A DNA stretch of 64,000 nt from an uncultured Bacteroides sp. (GCA_947038155.1 CAMQVH010000001.1:248001-312000); one strand, 5' to 3'; positions 19,717-27,814 are shown, counted from the stretch's first letter. Notes: generated by a model not told the origin, from the sequence alone. Made by a program: numbers and translations.

Positions 19717-19799
19717 GGGCAGTTAGTTCAGTTGGTAGAACACGCCAAACTCCCGCAAGGGAGAGGCCATGGTCCGTGGTTCGAGTCCGCGACTGCCCG
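19717..19799 (+). tRNA. tRNA-like element with aberrant anticodon arm
   Basis: The acceptor stem GGGCAGT/ACTGCCC (7 perfect pairs), a 4-bp D stem GTTC/GAAC with loop AGTTGGTA, and a T arm CGTGG-TTCGAGT-CCGCG all fit a tRNA. Between them, 33 nt fold not into a 5-bp stem with a 7-nt loop but into CTCCC-GCAA-GGGAG, closed by GCC/GGC. No anticodon can be assigned. The 83-nt element sits between two early phage genes on the coding strand and lacks an encoded CCA. It is probably a tRNA-derived or tRNA-mimicking RNA. Confidence 0.65.
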
Positions 19800-19827
19800 C
19801 TACAATAATTTAACTTATCAGCGAATT

Positions 19828-20028
19828 ATGAAAGAACGAATAGTGGTAGAATACAGAGAGGTGGGTAAAATAGCCGGTTTGCTGGGTTGTTCCCGGGAAA
19901 TGGTCTCCCACTCCCTTGCATTCCGCAAGAACAGCAAGTTGGCCCGTTCCATCCGCAAGCTCGCCATCGAGCGCGGTGGAACCAAGGTAGGTGGTAACCC
20001 TGAAAAGAAGGAAAGCGATGAAAAGTGA
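19828..20028 (+). CDS. Small phage DNA-binding-like protein
   Basis: A 66-residue basic protein. EYREVGKIAGLLGCSREMVSHSLAFR (read in two parts) looks like a helix-turn-helix, with LGCSREMVSHSL as recognition helix, followed by a lysine/arginine-rich tail. The ATG at 19828 is just after the tRNA-like element. Its 3' end overlaps the next gene by 11 bp. Likely a small early regulator, perhaps analogous to ner-type proteins of Mu; that role is inference. Confidence 0.6.
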   Translation: MKERIVVEYREVGKIAGLLGCSREMVSHSLAFRKNSKLARSIRKLAIERGGTKVGGNPEKKESDEK

Positions 20029-20239
20029 GTTGATGGCATTGTTCGGTGACCAGCTGCGCTGGTTTATACACTTGAACTGGAAGCAGCGCCTTTGTGTACT
20101 TTACTTCTGTCTGAATTTCTGTCTGATATTTTCTGTGAGTGAAGACAATTTGCTTTGGGCGCTTTTTGTTGTACTGAACTTTGGGGCTTCAGTACGGCTG
20201 TTGAAGAGGCATGTCCCTTTGAATGATTTGGAGGACTGA
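20018..20239 (+). CDS. Small membrane protein of the early operon
   Basis: A 73-residue protein with two hydrophobic segments (RLCVLYFCLNFCLIFSV, ~25-41, and LLWALFVVLNFGASV, ~47-61) and a charged C-terminus, so probably a two-pass membrane protein. It starts inside the preceding gene (11-bp overlap) and ends 14 bp before the transposase. No family recognised; superinfection exclusion or host-takeover roles are possible but unsupported. Confidence 0.6.
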   Translation: MKSELMALFGDQLRWFIHLNWKQRLCVLYFCLNFCLIFSVSEDNLLWALFVVLNFGASVRLLKRHVPLNDLED

Positions 20240-20253
20240 TAACAGAACGGAAA

Positions 20254-22305
20254 ATGGAATACTATAATAATATACTGTGTGTAACCTGTGAAGAGCTTAC
20301 TTCAGGAGATAATCCGGTGATGAAGTATATAACTTTATACCAAAATGTCCGTCGCGGTAACATCGAAAGTATCAACCGTGGCGGTGGCGAGGGCAATGTA
20401 GCCCTGTATTCCTATTCTTCCCTTCCCGAGAAATACAAGAAACGTTGGGTTGAGCGTCATGGCGAGCCCGAGAAACAGATGCGAGAAGAAATGATTCGTA
20501 ACATAGTGAAGAAAGACGAGAAGGCCGAGAGCTTTTTTGAGGAGTACCGCTACGACAAGAACGGTGAGATGGTCGCTCTTCCCATGGATGTGAAGAAGGA
20601 ATACACTTGGAATGCCTCGGTACTGAACGCGCTGATGGAAGAGTTCAAACGCTTGAGTTCATCCAATAACAAGCTGACCGGTTTCCGCCGTAACCTTTGG
20701 GAACTTCTGCTTGTCACGAGTGAGGAATGGCGTCCGGTGTACGGGCATAGTCTTCCGGGCAGTGTAGGCCGGTTGAAAGCACTTATAAACAAGTTCCGTC
20801 CCGACAACTACGGTGTGCTTGTGAGCGGTAAATACGGCAACAGCAATACGCTGAAGATCGAGGAGGACGGCGGGCGTTACCTTGTTGCATTGAAACGTAG
20901 CCGCGTTCCGGTTTATACGGATATGGAGATTTTTGAGGAGTATAACCGTGTCGCTCTGGAACGTGGCTGGAAGCCCCTGAAGAGCCCCCGTAGCCTCCGC
21001 GAATGGTTCAACAGTCCGCGTGTCGAACCTCTGTGGTACGATGCCGTTTATGGGGAAATGAAGGCACACCAGCGTTATGACCGTAAACACCGGACAATCC
21101 TTCCGAGCCGTCGTGACAGCCTCTGGTATGGTGACGGTACGAAGTTGAACCTCTACTATCGTGATGAGAACGGAAATAAGTGCACTACAAGCGTGTACGA
21201 GGTGGTGGATGCCTATAGTGAAGTTCTGCTCGGTTATTACATTAGCGACAATGAGGACTATATCGCCCAGTACCATGCTTTCCGCATGGCTATCCAAACG
21301 AGCCGGCACAAACCTTACGAGATCGTGTGCGACAACCAGGGCGGTCATAAGAAAAACGCGGCGTTGGGCCTTTTCTCGAAGATCAGCCGTATCCACCGCC
21401 CGACAGCCCCGTATAACGGCGAGTCCAAAACGATTGAGAACATTTTCTACCGCTTCCAGAGCCAGGTGTTGAAAAAACGTTTCAGTTTCACCGGGCAGAA
21501 TATTACGGCAAAGAGAGAGACAAGCCGTCCGAACCTGGAATTCATCAACGCGAACATCGGCTCCCTTCCCACACTGGAGGAGCTGAAGGAGCAGTATGCC
21601 GCTTCCCGTGAGCAGTGGAACTCAATGAAGCATCCGGTCACCGGCATCTCCCGTATGGAAATGTACAATACCAGCGTGAACGAGGCTACTGATACGGTAA
21701 GTGTGCCGGATATGGTGGAAATGTTCTGGTACACAACCGAAAAACCGTCTCTGTTCACCGCCAGCGGTATCGAGATCACGGTACGGGGAAAGAAATACCC
21801 CTACGAGGTTTTCTCCGCTCCCGGTGAGCCTGATCTGGAATGGCGCCGGCGTAACACCTACAAGAAGTTCTATGTCCAGTACGATCCTTATGACATGAGC
21901 AGCGTGCGCCTGCTGTACAAGGATAAGGGCGGAGCAATGCGTTTCGAGTGTGTGGCTTCGTTCCCGCTGATGATCCACCGTGCCCAGCAGGAGCAGACGG
22001 AAGACGAGAAACGTTTCATCCGCACCCAGCAGGAGGCCGTCATCAATGAGCGTATAAACCGTCAGGTCGTCGCCAAGGATATCGAGTATGAGCATGGTGT
22101 CGCACCGGAACAGAACGGTTTGCGTACTCCTGACCTGAAAGGGCTCGGCAAGGAAGCGCAACGCCAGATTGACCGCCGCACAAGAAAATACAGTCAGCCG
22201 CCCCGTCCTTCCATAGGTCGTGACATGAAAGTCATCAGCAACGTGACATGGGACAGTTTTGAGAAGAAGGAAGTGAGCATCCGTAAGGTGGTCGGAAAAT
22301 TATAA
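20254..22305 (+). CDS. Mu-type DDE transposase
   Basis: A 683-residue transposase, MuA-like in size and organisation. N-terminal DNA-binding regions (~1-270) precede an RNase H-fold core with the catalytic triad D294 (WYGDGTK), D360 (IVCDNQGG) and E395 (KTIENIF), the last two 35 residues apart as in DDE(35) enzymes. A C-terminal beta-barrel region (MuA_C-like) and a basic tail (~600-683) that may contact the ATPase follow. It carries out both integration and replicative transposition. It is followed by the MuB-like gene after 35 bp. The 5-bp target duplication at the prophage ends agrees with this enzyme type. Confidence 0.93.
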   Translation: MEYYNNILCVTCEELTSGDNPVMKYITLYQNVRRGNIESINRGGGEGNVALYSYSSLPEKYKKRWVERHGEPEKQMREEMIRNIVKKDEKAESFFEEYRYDKNGEMVALPMDVKKEYTWNASVLNALMEEFKRLSSSNNKLTGFRRNLWELLLVTSEEWRPVYGHSLPGSVGRLKALINKFRPDNYGVLVSGKYGNSNTLKIEEDGGRYLVALKRSRVPVYTDMEIFEEYNRVALERGWKPLKSPRSLREWFNSPRVEPLWYDAVYGEMKAHQRYDRKHRTILPSRRDSLWYGDGTKLNLYYRDENGNKCTTSVYEVVDAYSEVLLGYYISDNEDYIAQYHAFRMAIQTSRHKPYEIVCDNQGGHKKNAALGLFSKISRIHRPTAPYNGESKTIENIFYRFQSQVLKKRFSFTGQNITAKRETSRPNLEFINANIGSLPTLEELKEQYAASREQWNSMKHPVTGISRMEMYNTSVNEATDTVSVPDMVEMFWYTTEKPSLFTASGIEITVRGKKYPYEVFSAPGEPDLEWRRRNTYKKFYVQYDPYDMSSVRLLYKDKGGAMRFECVASFPLMIHRAQQEQTEDEKRFIRTQQEAVINERINRQVVAKDIEYEHGVAPEQNGLRTPDLKGLGKEAQRQIDRRTRKYSQPPRPSIGRDMKVISNVTWDSFEKKEVSIRKVVGKL

Positions 22306-22340
22306 GGAACAGATTTATAACAAGATAAAAATTATTGATT

Positions 22341-23210
22341 ATGGAAATTACAATGAAAGAGAAAGACGCCATCAGCGAGAGCCTCCGGGCTTACGTGGCG
22401 AAGTATCCGAGCCAGACGAAAGCCGCGGGTAGTCTGAAGGGAGTCAGTGTGGGTACTGTGAGCAATATCCTGAACGGCCGTTATGAGAATATCAGCGACG
22501 AGATGTTCCGTAATGTCGCTTCGCAGGTCGGTGGTGTAAGCGCTACCGGCTGGCAGATTGTGGAGACCGGTGCTTACCAGGAGATCACGGCTGTGCTTTC
22601 CGATGCGCAGCGTTGGCGTAACGTCACATGGGTGACCGGTGAGGCCGGTTGTGGTAAGAGTACCACCGCCCGTGTTTACCTTCAGGAGCATAAGGAGGTT
22701 TTCTATATCCTCTGCTCCGAGGACATGAAGAAAGGTGACTTCGTTCGTGAGATTGCCCGCACGGTCGGAATCCGGACTGAAGGGTATAATATCCGTGAGG
22801 TATGGGGACTTATTTTGGATGACATCATCCAGATGGACGCACCCCTGCTGGTGTTCGATGAGGCGGACAAGCTGACCGAACCGGTGTTCCACTACTTTAT
22901 CAGCCTGTACAACAAGCTGGAGGAGAAATGCGGTGTTGTGTTCTTGAGTACTGATTATATTGCCAAACGCATCAGTAACGGCCTGCGCTACCAGAAGCCT
23001 GGTTACAAGGAGTTCTACAGCCGTATAGGTCGGAAGTTCTATGAACTGGAACCCACGGATGTGAATGACGTGTTCGCGATCTGTTCCGCCAATGGGGTGA
23101 CCGACAAGAGGGATATCGACAATGTGATAAAGGAGGCTTCGACATGTGACTTTGATTTGCGCCGTGTGAGGAAGTCCATTCACAAGGTAAAACGCATGAC
23201 GGGGGAATGA
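22341..23210 (+). CDS. MuB-like AAA+ ATPase (transposition target selector)
   Basis: A 289-residue protein with the two-part structure of MuB. An N-terminal HTH region (QTKAAGSLKGVSVGTVSNILNG, two segments, ~25-46) is followed by an AAA+ ATPase with Walker A GEAGCGKST (100-108) and Walker B LLVFDEAD (169-176), and sensor-1 FLSTD (~199). MuB binds target DNA in an ATP-dependent way, delivers it to the transposase and gives immunity to self-insertion. Start ATG 22341 (MEITMKEKDA) is preferred to the TTG six bases before. It directly follows the transposase and ends 39 bp before the next start. Confidence 0.9.
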   Translation: MEITMKEKDAISESLRAYVAKYPSQTKAAGSLKGVSVGTVSNILNGRYENISDEMFRNVASQVGGVSATGWQIVETGAYQEITAVLSDAQRWRNVTWVTGEAGCGKSTTARVYLQEHKEVFYILCSEDMKKGDFVREIARTVGIRTEGYNIREVWGLILDDIIQMDAPLLVFDEADKLTEPVFHYFISLYNKLEEKCGVVFLSTDYIAKRISNGLRYQKPGYKEFYSRIGRKFYELEPTDVNDVFAICSANGVTDKRDIDNVIKEASTCDFDLRRVRKSIHKVKRMTGE

Positions 23211-23248
23211 TTCCCGTTCAAATACCGTTCAAACGTAATTTAAAGGAT

Positions 23249-23605
23249 ATGGAAAACAAATTTGAATACCTGAGAATAGACGGCCGTAACCAGCTCCCCG
23301 CTCCCTGGAGTGATTATCCCGTTCTGACGGAATACGAAACGGTGACCGTTTACCGTAATGGACGCGACTATCTGGATGCCCTTGTGGGGCAGCAGGACGG
23401 CTGGTGGACCTCCGGCGTTCACATGGAGGTGGACGGTTCCGGCGGCGGTTTCAACCCGGGGCGCAAATGGGGACAGTTTGCCACCCGTGAGAATGCCCTT
23501 CTGTGGGCACTCGGCAGGATGCTCTGCCATGAGAAGCTGCGGGGTGCTGCACGGCAGGCCGTGCTTGACCGAATTGACAATATCCGACAACTAAGACTGT
23601 TCTGA
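23249..23605 (+). CDS. Early phage protein, unknown function
   Basis: A 118-residue protein (MENKFEYLRIDGRNQLP...), with an N-terminal strand-rich half containing GWWTSGVHMEVDGSGGGFNPGRKWGQF and a C-terminal helical part (RENALLWALGRMLCHEKLRGAARQ). No recognised domain. It lies between the MuB-like gene and a second ATPase, with a 2-bp gap to the latter, so it is part of the same operon. The paired GTTCAAA motifs at 23216-23233 lie just upstream of its start. Confidence 0.65.
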   Translation: MENKFEYLRIDGRNQLPAPWSDYPVLTEYETVTVYRNGRDYLDALVGQQDGWWTSGVHMEVDGSGGGFNPGRKWGQFATRENALLWALGRMLCHEKLRGAARQAVLDRIDNIRQLRLF

Positions 23606-23607
23606 CT

Positions 23608-24285
23608 ATGGAAGAAGAGAAAAAGGATAATAAAAAGGCCGGCATGAAGCGTGCCTTGAATGTCAGGGACATCTTGAACAAGAAGTATGACGTGTTCCCT
23701 TTCGAGGGGAAATGGAAGGACGCCTTCGACACTCCGGAAGTCCGGGGCTGCTGGTTCGTGTGGGGTAATAGCGGCAACGGAAAGACCTCCTTTGTGATGC
23801 AGCTCTGCAAGGAACTTTGCAAGTATGACCGTGTGGCGTTCAACTCCCTGGAGGAAGGAACTTCTTTGACAGTCCAGAATAACCTGCGGCGCTTTGGTAT
23901 GGCCGAGGTAAGCCGCCATTTGGCGTTCATCAAGGAGGACATCCCCACCTTGAAGATCAGGCTCCGGCGTCATAAAAGTTTCAACATCGTGATTATTGAC
24001 AGCTTCCAATACACACAGATGACGTATCGTGACTATATCCAGCTGAAGGAGGAGTTTCCGGACAAGTTGTTTGTTTTCATCAGCCATGCCCGCGGCAAAA
24101 ATCCTAAAGGTGATGCGGCCACGAGTGTGATGTATGATGCAGATCTGAAGATATGGGTGGAGGGCTATGTCGCCTTCAGTAAGGGACGTTATCAGGGGTC
24201 CACAGGTGAATACACAATCTGGGAGAAGGGCGCCTATGACTATTGGAATGTGGCGGGGCCGAAACAGAAAGGGGGCCAGGCATGA
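23608..24285 (+). CDS. RecA/AAA-type P-loop ATPase
   Basis: A 225-residue ATPase with Walker A WGNSGNGKTSF (~52-62) and a Walker B-like IVIIDSFQYTQM (~127-138), resembling the RecA/DnaB/RadA group of phage ATPases. The N-terminus is highly charged. Its place in the early operon, after transposase and MuB, suggests a role in replication or transposition accessory functions, but the exact role cannot be read. It overlaps the next gene by 4 bp (ATGA), implying translational coupling. Confidence 0.75.
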   Translation: MEEEKKDNKKAGMKRALNVRDILNKKYDVFPFEGKWKDAFDTPEVRGCWFVWGNSGNGKTSFVMQLCKELCKYDRVAFNSLEEGTSLTVQNNLRRFGMAEVSRHLAFIKEDIPTLKIRLRRHKSFNIVIIDSFQYTQMTYRDYIQLKEEFPDKLFVFISHARGKNPKGDAATSVMYDADLKIWVEGYVAFSKGRYQGSTGEYTIWEKGAYDYWNVAGPKQKGGQA

Positions 24286-24518
24286 GCAGGATAAAGAAAC
24301 AGCTGGAGATCTGTCCTCCTGCCTATATGTGTAAAGGGACTAACCGCGAGAACTTCGTCAGTACCGGTCACAAGTGTGGTTACTGCAAGGGTAACGGCTG
24401 GTTCTGGGGAACGGAGGAAGGCAGCCGCGAGGATGTGCGGAAACCTTGTCCGGTCTGTGAAGGCAGCGGTGAACTGGATGCGGTTATAACAGTGGATTGG
24501 AAACCAACAAATAAATAA
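24282..24518 (+). CDS. Small DnaJ-type zinc-finger protein
   Basis: A 78-residue protein with two CxxCxGxG-type repeats, CGYCKGNGW (~33-41) and CPVCEGSGEL (~56-65), as in the cysteine-rich domain of DnaJ. One zinc ion is expected to be held by the four cysteines. A similar protein is encoded at 27491-27706. The start overlaps the upstream ATPase stop by 4 bp. The function is unknown. Confidence 0.7.
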   Translation: MSRIKKQLEICPPAYMCKGTNRENFVSTGHKCGYCKGNGWFWGTEEGSREDVRKPCPVCEGSGELDAVITVDWKPTNK

Positions 24519-24523
24519 TCATC

Positions 24524-24802
24524 ATGGGAAAGAAGAAAACAATAGAGAACTGTGTGGGTACAGTTACTGTTTCCACCAGGATCCAGAACGGTGCCGTAAC
24601 GACCACTTACCAGTTCAAGGCCGGTTTTGCCGCTCATGGCTGGACTGATAAAAGGGCTAAGGACGTTGTCCGGCAAATGAAGTCCGGTGTGAAAAATATG
24701 ATTTTCGCGGATAAAGAACATTTCGGTATCACTGATACGTCCAAAGTGACATTTTACAGTGGTGTCAAGGTTCTTGAATGTGATTATATTCTTGAGAAGT
24801 AA
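24524..24802 (+). CDS. Early phage protein, unknown function
   Basis: A 92-residue protein beginning MGKKKTIENCVGTVTVSTR. The first half is strand-rich (VGTVTVSTRIQNGAVTTTYQF), the second contains a basic helix (DKRAKDVVRQMKSGVKNMIF). A good ribosome-binding region lies before the ATG. No domain recognised. It sits in the middle operon between a zinc-finger gene and another small gene. Confidence 0.6.
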   Translation: MGKKKTIENCVGTVTVSTRIQNGAVTTTYQFKAGFAAHGWTDKRAKDVVRQMKSGVKNMIFADKEHFGITDTSKVTFYSGVKVLECDYILEK

Positions 24803-24835
24803 CATATAATTAATTAACAATTAAAAATTACAGAA

Positions 24836-25138
24836 ATGATTACAGAAAAACAGAAAGAGGCAGTAATGGAACTCTGCCGGTATGTGGAGAACTTTTGTAA
24901 GGAGAACGATCTTAGCGCTTTTATGAGCGTTGCGGCCAGTGAGGATCATCCGGACGGGCTTGAGCAGGTTGCGGGTTCAATCGTGACCGGCAAGGGTGAC
25001 CATGTTGTGGGTTCCATATCTGGAACCGTCAAAACTGACAAACGTGTCTGCATGTTGCTGTCCATGGCGCTGATGCAGGCCCAGGTGAGAAAGGCGGATA
25101 TCAATGTTATCCCGTTTTGGCGGGAAAATTTGAATTGA
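24836..25138 (+). CDS. Early phage protein, unknown function
   Basis: A 100-residue mixed alpha/beta protein (MITEKQKEAVMELCRYVEN...). The centre (GSIVTGKGDHVVGSISGTVK) is predicted beta, followed by a helix (CMLLSMALMQAQVRKA). No known family is recognised. It is preceded by a 33-bp AT-rich gap with a reasonable start context and followed 20 bp later by a zinc-finger gene. Confidence 0.6.
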   Translation: MITEKQKEAVMELCRYVENFCKENDLSAFMSVAASEDHPDGLEQVAGSIVTGKGDHVVGSISGTVKTDKRVCMLLSMALMQAQVRKADINVIPFWRENLN

Positions 25139-25158
25139 TGAATGTAGCATAAACAGCC

Positions 25159-25671
25159 ATGAGTGAGAATAACAACAAACAGAAACGTAAACGTGTTTGT
25201 CCGCATTGCGGCCGCAAGTTGTGGATGCGTGAATTTTATCCGCTGAAGAACGGAGGCCGGAGTTCCTGGTGTCATGAATGTGTGCTGGAATACAAACGGG
25301 AGCGGTACCGTAAGACCCGGAAGGTTCCCGATGGTACTTTCATGCACCGGACCCAGGGGCGGATTGTGGAGCATAACGGCTACTCGACGCGTATATTCTG
25401 GAACGGCAATATGCTTTCCATCATGCGTCGCCACTATCACAATACCCTCAACCGGGAGCTGGCTGAAATGCTCGGTGTTTCCGAACGCAGTGTCACCCGG
25501 AAGGCCCGAGAGATGGGACTGGAAAAGGACAAAGGTTTTGTAGCCTCCCTTAGCCGGGAACATCTGTTGCTGGCAAACGCGAGAAGTAAGGAACTGGGAT
25601 ATCCGGGCGGCTTCACCAAGGGGATGAAGTTTCGGGGAAACCAATACACCGGAAGGATAAGAGTTGAATAA
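25159..25671 (+). CDS. Zinc-finger/HTH DNA-binding protein
   Basis: A 170-residue basic protein with an N-terminal CPHCGRKL...WCHEC zinc-binding site (~13-38) and a later helix-turn-helix, NRELAEMLGVSERSVTRKAREMG (~95-117, two parts). The combination resembles phage-encoded HNH-associated or homing-like DNA-binding proteins, but no HNH catalytic triplet (H-N-H) can be clearly placed, so no nuclease call is made. It may bind phage DNA as a regulator. Confidence 0.65.
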   Translation: MSENNNKQKRKRVCPHCGRKLWMREFYPLKNGGRSSWCHECVLEYKRERYRKTRKVPDGTFMHRTQGRIVEHNGYSTRIFWNGNMLSIMRRHYHNTLNRELAEMLGVSERSVTRKAREMGLEKDKGFVASLSREHLLLANARSKELGYPGGFTKGMKFRGNQYTGRIRVE

Positions 25672-25690
25672 CCTGTAACACTTCAATATT

Positions 25691-25990
25691 ATGAGCAATA
25701 TATTCAAGAAATTCGAAGGTCTGAAGGTCCGTGTGCAAATCGTGAACGGTTTCGGTCTTCCGGTTGACCGCCAAGGTTACGTGGAGGTTGAGGAGAACTG
25801 GGCTTATCTTTACGAGAAAGGACAGAAAGGAAACAGATACATTATGGCGATCAACACCAACAGGAACAGTGTGGTGTCGGTTGAAGTGATTCACCAGAAA
25901 CGGAATGTGGATAGCCGAACCTCTGGTGAATCAGAAGGAAAGTTCCAAAATGATACCTACCAAAAAGGTGTCATTTCTCTGGGAAAATGA
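25691..25990 (+). CDS. Small phage protein, unknown function
   Basis: A 99-residue protein (MSNIFKKFEGLKVRVQIV...), with an N-terminal strand-rich half and a polar, probably disordered C-terminal third (QKRNVDSRTSGESEGKFQND). No family recognised. Its 3' end overlaps by 20 bp, tail to tail, with an opposite-strand gene (25971-26231), which may limit their co-expression. Confidence 0.6.
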   Translation: MSNIFKKFEGLKVRVQIVNGFGLPVDRQGYVEVEENWAYLYEKGQKGNRYIMAINTNRNSVVSVEVIHQKRNVDSRTSGESEGKFQNDTYQKGVISLGK

Positions 25991-26231
25991 CATTCAGATT
26001 GAATTGCGCTACATAGCCGCAGTTTTGGCAATATCCGACAATGACAGGGATAAAATTGATGCCATTATCAGCTTTTAATTGCATCCCTTCCCGTTGGAAC
26101 GATAAAATTTGAGACTCACCTTTACCGAAAATAAAGTTTGTTCTTTGTTTGCACATGGGACATTCGTACGGTGAACATTTCTTGTTGATCTCGGCCAAAA
26201 TGGCATTAGCATTTTCTTCTGTAAATTTCAT
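25971..26231 (-). CDS. Opposite-strand zinc-ribbon-like protein
   Basis: An 86-residue protein with two CxxC pairs, YECPMCKQRT (~22-31) and GYCQNCGY (~66-73), forming a probable zinc ribbon. It is the only minus-strand gene in the early region, and its upstream region contains two direct 24-bp repeats (26230-26253 and 26289-26312). An independently transcribed cargo ('moron') gene is the likeliest reading; function is unknown. Confidence 0.65.
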   Translation of the reverse strand: MKFTEENANAILAEINKKCSPYECPMCKQRTNFIFGKGESQILSFQREGMQLKADNGINFIPVIVGYCQNCGYVAQFNLNVIFPEK

Positions 26232-26312
26232 AATTGTAAAATTTAAAAGTGACAGACAAAAATAATGAATCAGGGTACGTTCTCCGGCATAATTGTAAAA
26301 GTTTTAAGTGAC
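26230..26312. repeat. Pair of 24-bp direct repeats upstream of the opposite-strand gene
   Basis: ATAATTGTAAAATTTAAAAG... (26230-26253) and ATAATTGTAAAAGTTTTAAG... (26289-26312), both ending GTGAC, agree at most positions with 59-bp spacing. The region is also bracketed by an inverted pair GGGTACG (26273-26279) / CGTACCC (26334-26340). Probably promoter/operator structure of the minus-strand gene. Confidence 0.65.
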
Positions 26313-26373
26313 GTTTTAACTTCTTTTTGGAGGCGTACCCTTTTTAAAGGGATAACTTAAAACCGACATAGCC

Positions 26374-26817
26374 ATGCAGATAGACATCAACAGCCGCAAG
26401 CAATTGAACAAACCCGAGAATTACTCGGCGTTTTACAGCCTTTTGAACCGCCTTCCGACATCGGATCGTGACGCGCTGAAGGAAAGCATCGTTTCCCAGT
26501 ACACGGAGGGACGTACCACGAGCCTGCGTGACATGACGCTGAAGGAATACAGTGCCGCCGTGGCCGCCATGCAGAAGCTGGTACCGCCCACTTACCAGGA
26601 ACAGCTCCGGAAGATCCTCCGCCAGAAGCGCTCCGCGGTATTGCACCAGATGCAGTTGTTGGGCATTGATACGGCAGACTGGGACAAGGTGAATACTTTC
26701 TGCCTGGACAGCCGTATCGCCGGCAAGGAGTTCCGTGAACTTGACTGTGAGGCGCTGGACACATTGCAGGTGAAGCTGCGTGCCATCCGCCGTAAACGTG
26801 AGAATAAACAACAATAA
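26374..26817 (+). CDS. GemA/gp16-like early regulatory protein
   Basis: A 147-residue protein. The segment TTSLRDMTLKEYSAAVAAMQKL (two parts, ~45-66) resembles the signature of the Mu gp16/GemA regulators, and the C-terminal WDKVNTFCLDSRIAGKEF region resembles the later part of Bacteroidetes versions. In Mu, GemA modulates host gene expression and DNA supercoiling. Likeness is moderate, and its location in the middle of the early operon, before a DUF3164-like gene, is the same as in other Mu-like phages. Confidence 0.6.
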   Translation: MQIDINSRKQLNKPENYSAFYSLLNRLPTSDRDALKESIVSQYTEGRTTSLRDMTLKEYSAAVAAMQKLVPPTYQEQLRKILRQKRSAVLHQMQLLGIDTADWDKVNTFCLDSRIAGKEFRELDCEALDTLQVKLRAIRRKRENKQQ

Positions 26818-26837
26818 CAACCATTTAATTTTTAGTT

Positions 26838-27488
26838 ATGGACTTGAAAGAACAATTAAAAAGCCTGTCCGCCCAGGACAGGAAGGAGCTTTTGAAACAG
26901 CTCCAGCAGGAAGAGAAGGAAAACAAGCGTAACCGGCGCGACGCCTATGAGGGGCTTCGTGCGCAGTTCATGCTTGAAGTGAAGAACAAGTTGCTCCCGG
27001 TCGTGGATGATGTGAAAGCGTTCCGCGACTGGGTGGAGAAAGAAGCCGCCGCCTTCCGTGCGGTGATGCGTGAATACGGCCAGCTCCGCAAGGATGAGCA
27101 GGCGAGTTTCACCATCGTGGACGGTGACATGAAGCTGGAGGTGAGAAGCAACAAGGTGAAGAGCTTCGACGAGCGTGCCGACCTTGCCGCCGAGCGCCTG
27201 GTGGATTACCTGAAGCGTTACGCCATGGGGCGCGAGTTGGGTACCGATGATCCGATGTACCAGCTCGGGATGACCATGATCGAGCGTAACCGCCAGGGCG
27301 ACCTGGACTACAAGTCGGTGAGCAAGCTGTACGAGTTGGAGGACCGTTTCGATAGCGAGTACACCGAAATCATGGACCTCTTCCGCGAAAGTAACGTAGT
27401 GTACAAGACCGCAGTGAATTATTATTTCCACAAACGTGACGAGAACGGTGTCTGGCATCGTATCGAGCCTTCATTCTGCCGGTTGTAA
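26838..27488 (+). CDS. DUF3164 family phage protein
   Basis: A 216-residue protein with an N-terminal coiled coil (~1-35, Lys/Glu-rich) and a C-terminal domain whose pattern, ASFTIVDGDMKLEVRSNKVKSFDERADLAAERLVDYLKRY (described here in parts), matches DUF3164 proteins of Mu-like phages. These are early proteins of unknown biochemical role, found next to GemA. The location here, immediately after the GemA-like gene, agrees. It is followed 2 bp later by a small zinc-finger gene. Confidence 0.75.
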   Translation: MDLKEQLKSLSAQDRKELLKQLQQEEKENKRNRRDAYEGLRAQFMLEVKNKLLPVVDDVKAFRDWVEKEAAAFRAVMREYGQLRKDEQASFTIVDGDMKLEVRSNKVKSFDERADLAAERLVDYLKRYAMGRELGTDDPMYQLGMTMIERNRQGDLDYKSVSKLYELEDRFDSEYTEIMDLFRESNVVYKTAVNYYFHKRDENGVWHRIEPSFCRL

Positions 27489-27490
27489 TT

Positions 27491-27706
27491 ATGGAAAAGA
27501 CGAAGAATATCGCGCCACATGTCATGGCCTGCAAGCGTTGTGAAGGCAAGGGACGTGTCTTTTATCCGGATCAGGGAGGGGCTCCTTCATCCGCCACATG
27601 CCCAGTCTGCAAGGGCAGCGGACGGGTGAAAGTGCAAAGCAAGGTGATTACCCGCGTCGAGCCGTTTGTTCCGGGTGAGGATGACACCGAACTGATGACC
27701 ATGTGA
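27491..27706 (+). CDS. Small DnaJ-type zinc-finger protein (second copy type)
   Basis: A 71-residue protein with CKRCEGKGRV (~14-23) and CPVCKGSGRV (~36-45), the same CxxCxGxG arrangement as the protein at 24282-24518 but otherwise different. It forms the last gene of the early operon and ends before a strong terminator. A zinc-binding role is clear; the partner is unknown. Confidence 0.7.
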   Translation: MEKTKNIAPHVMACKRCEGKGRVFYPDQGGAPSSATCPVCKGSGRVKVQSKVITRVEPFVPGEDDTELMTM

Positions 27707-27729
27707 TTTTGTTCACACTCTAAACAGAA

Positions 27730-27764
27730 AAACGCCGCATTCATATACGATGCGGCGTTTTTTT
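27730..27764 (+). terminator. Intrinsic terminator ending the early operon
   Basis: AACGCCGCAT (27731-27740) pairs with ATGCGGCGTT (27750-27759) around a 9-base loop, then a T-run. It separates the early genes from the separately promoted gene at 27815. Confidence 0.92.
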
Positions 27765-27788
27765 ATCTATAATGACCGGTTAAATGCC

Positions 27789-27796
27789 TAATTTTG
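27789..27796 (+). promoter_or_regulatory. Promoter of the gene at 27815
   Basis: TAATTTTG matches TAnnTTTG, 19 bp before the start codon and just after the early terminator. Confidence 0.65.
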
Positions 27797-27814
27797 CAGC
27801 ATATACCTGAACTT

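Noticed and set aside
19717..19799. A functional translation tRNA
   Set aside because: The middle arm cannot form a 5-bp stem with a 7-nt anticodon loop in any register I tried.
19675..19828. Longer N-terminus for the small HTH gene at 19828
   Set aside because: It would read through the tRNA-like element; the ATG at 19828 gives a normal small HTH protein.
25159..25671. HNH endonuclease call
   Set aside because: Zinc-binding cysteines and an HTH are visible but the H-N-H catalytic residues cannot be placed.
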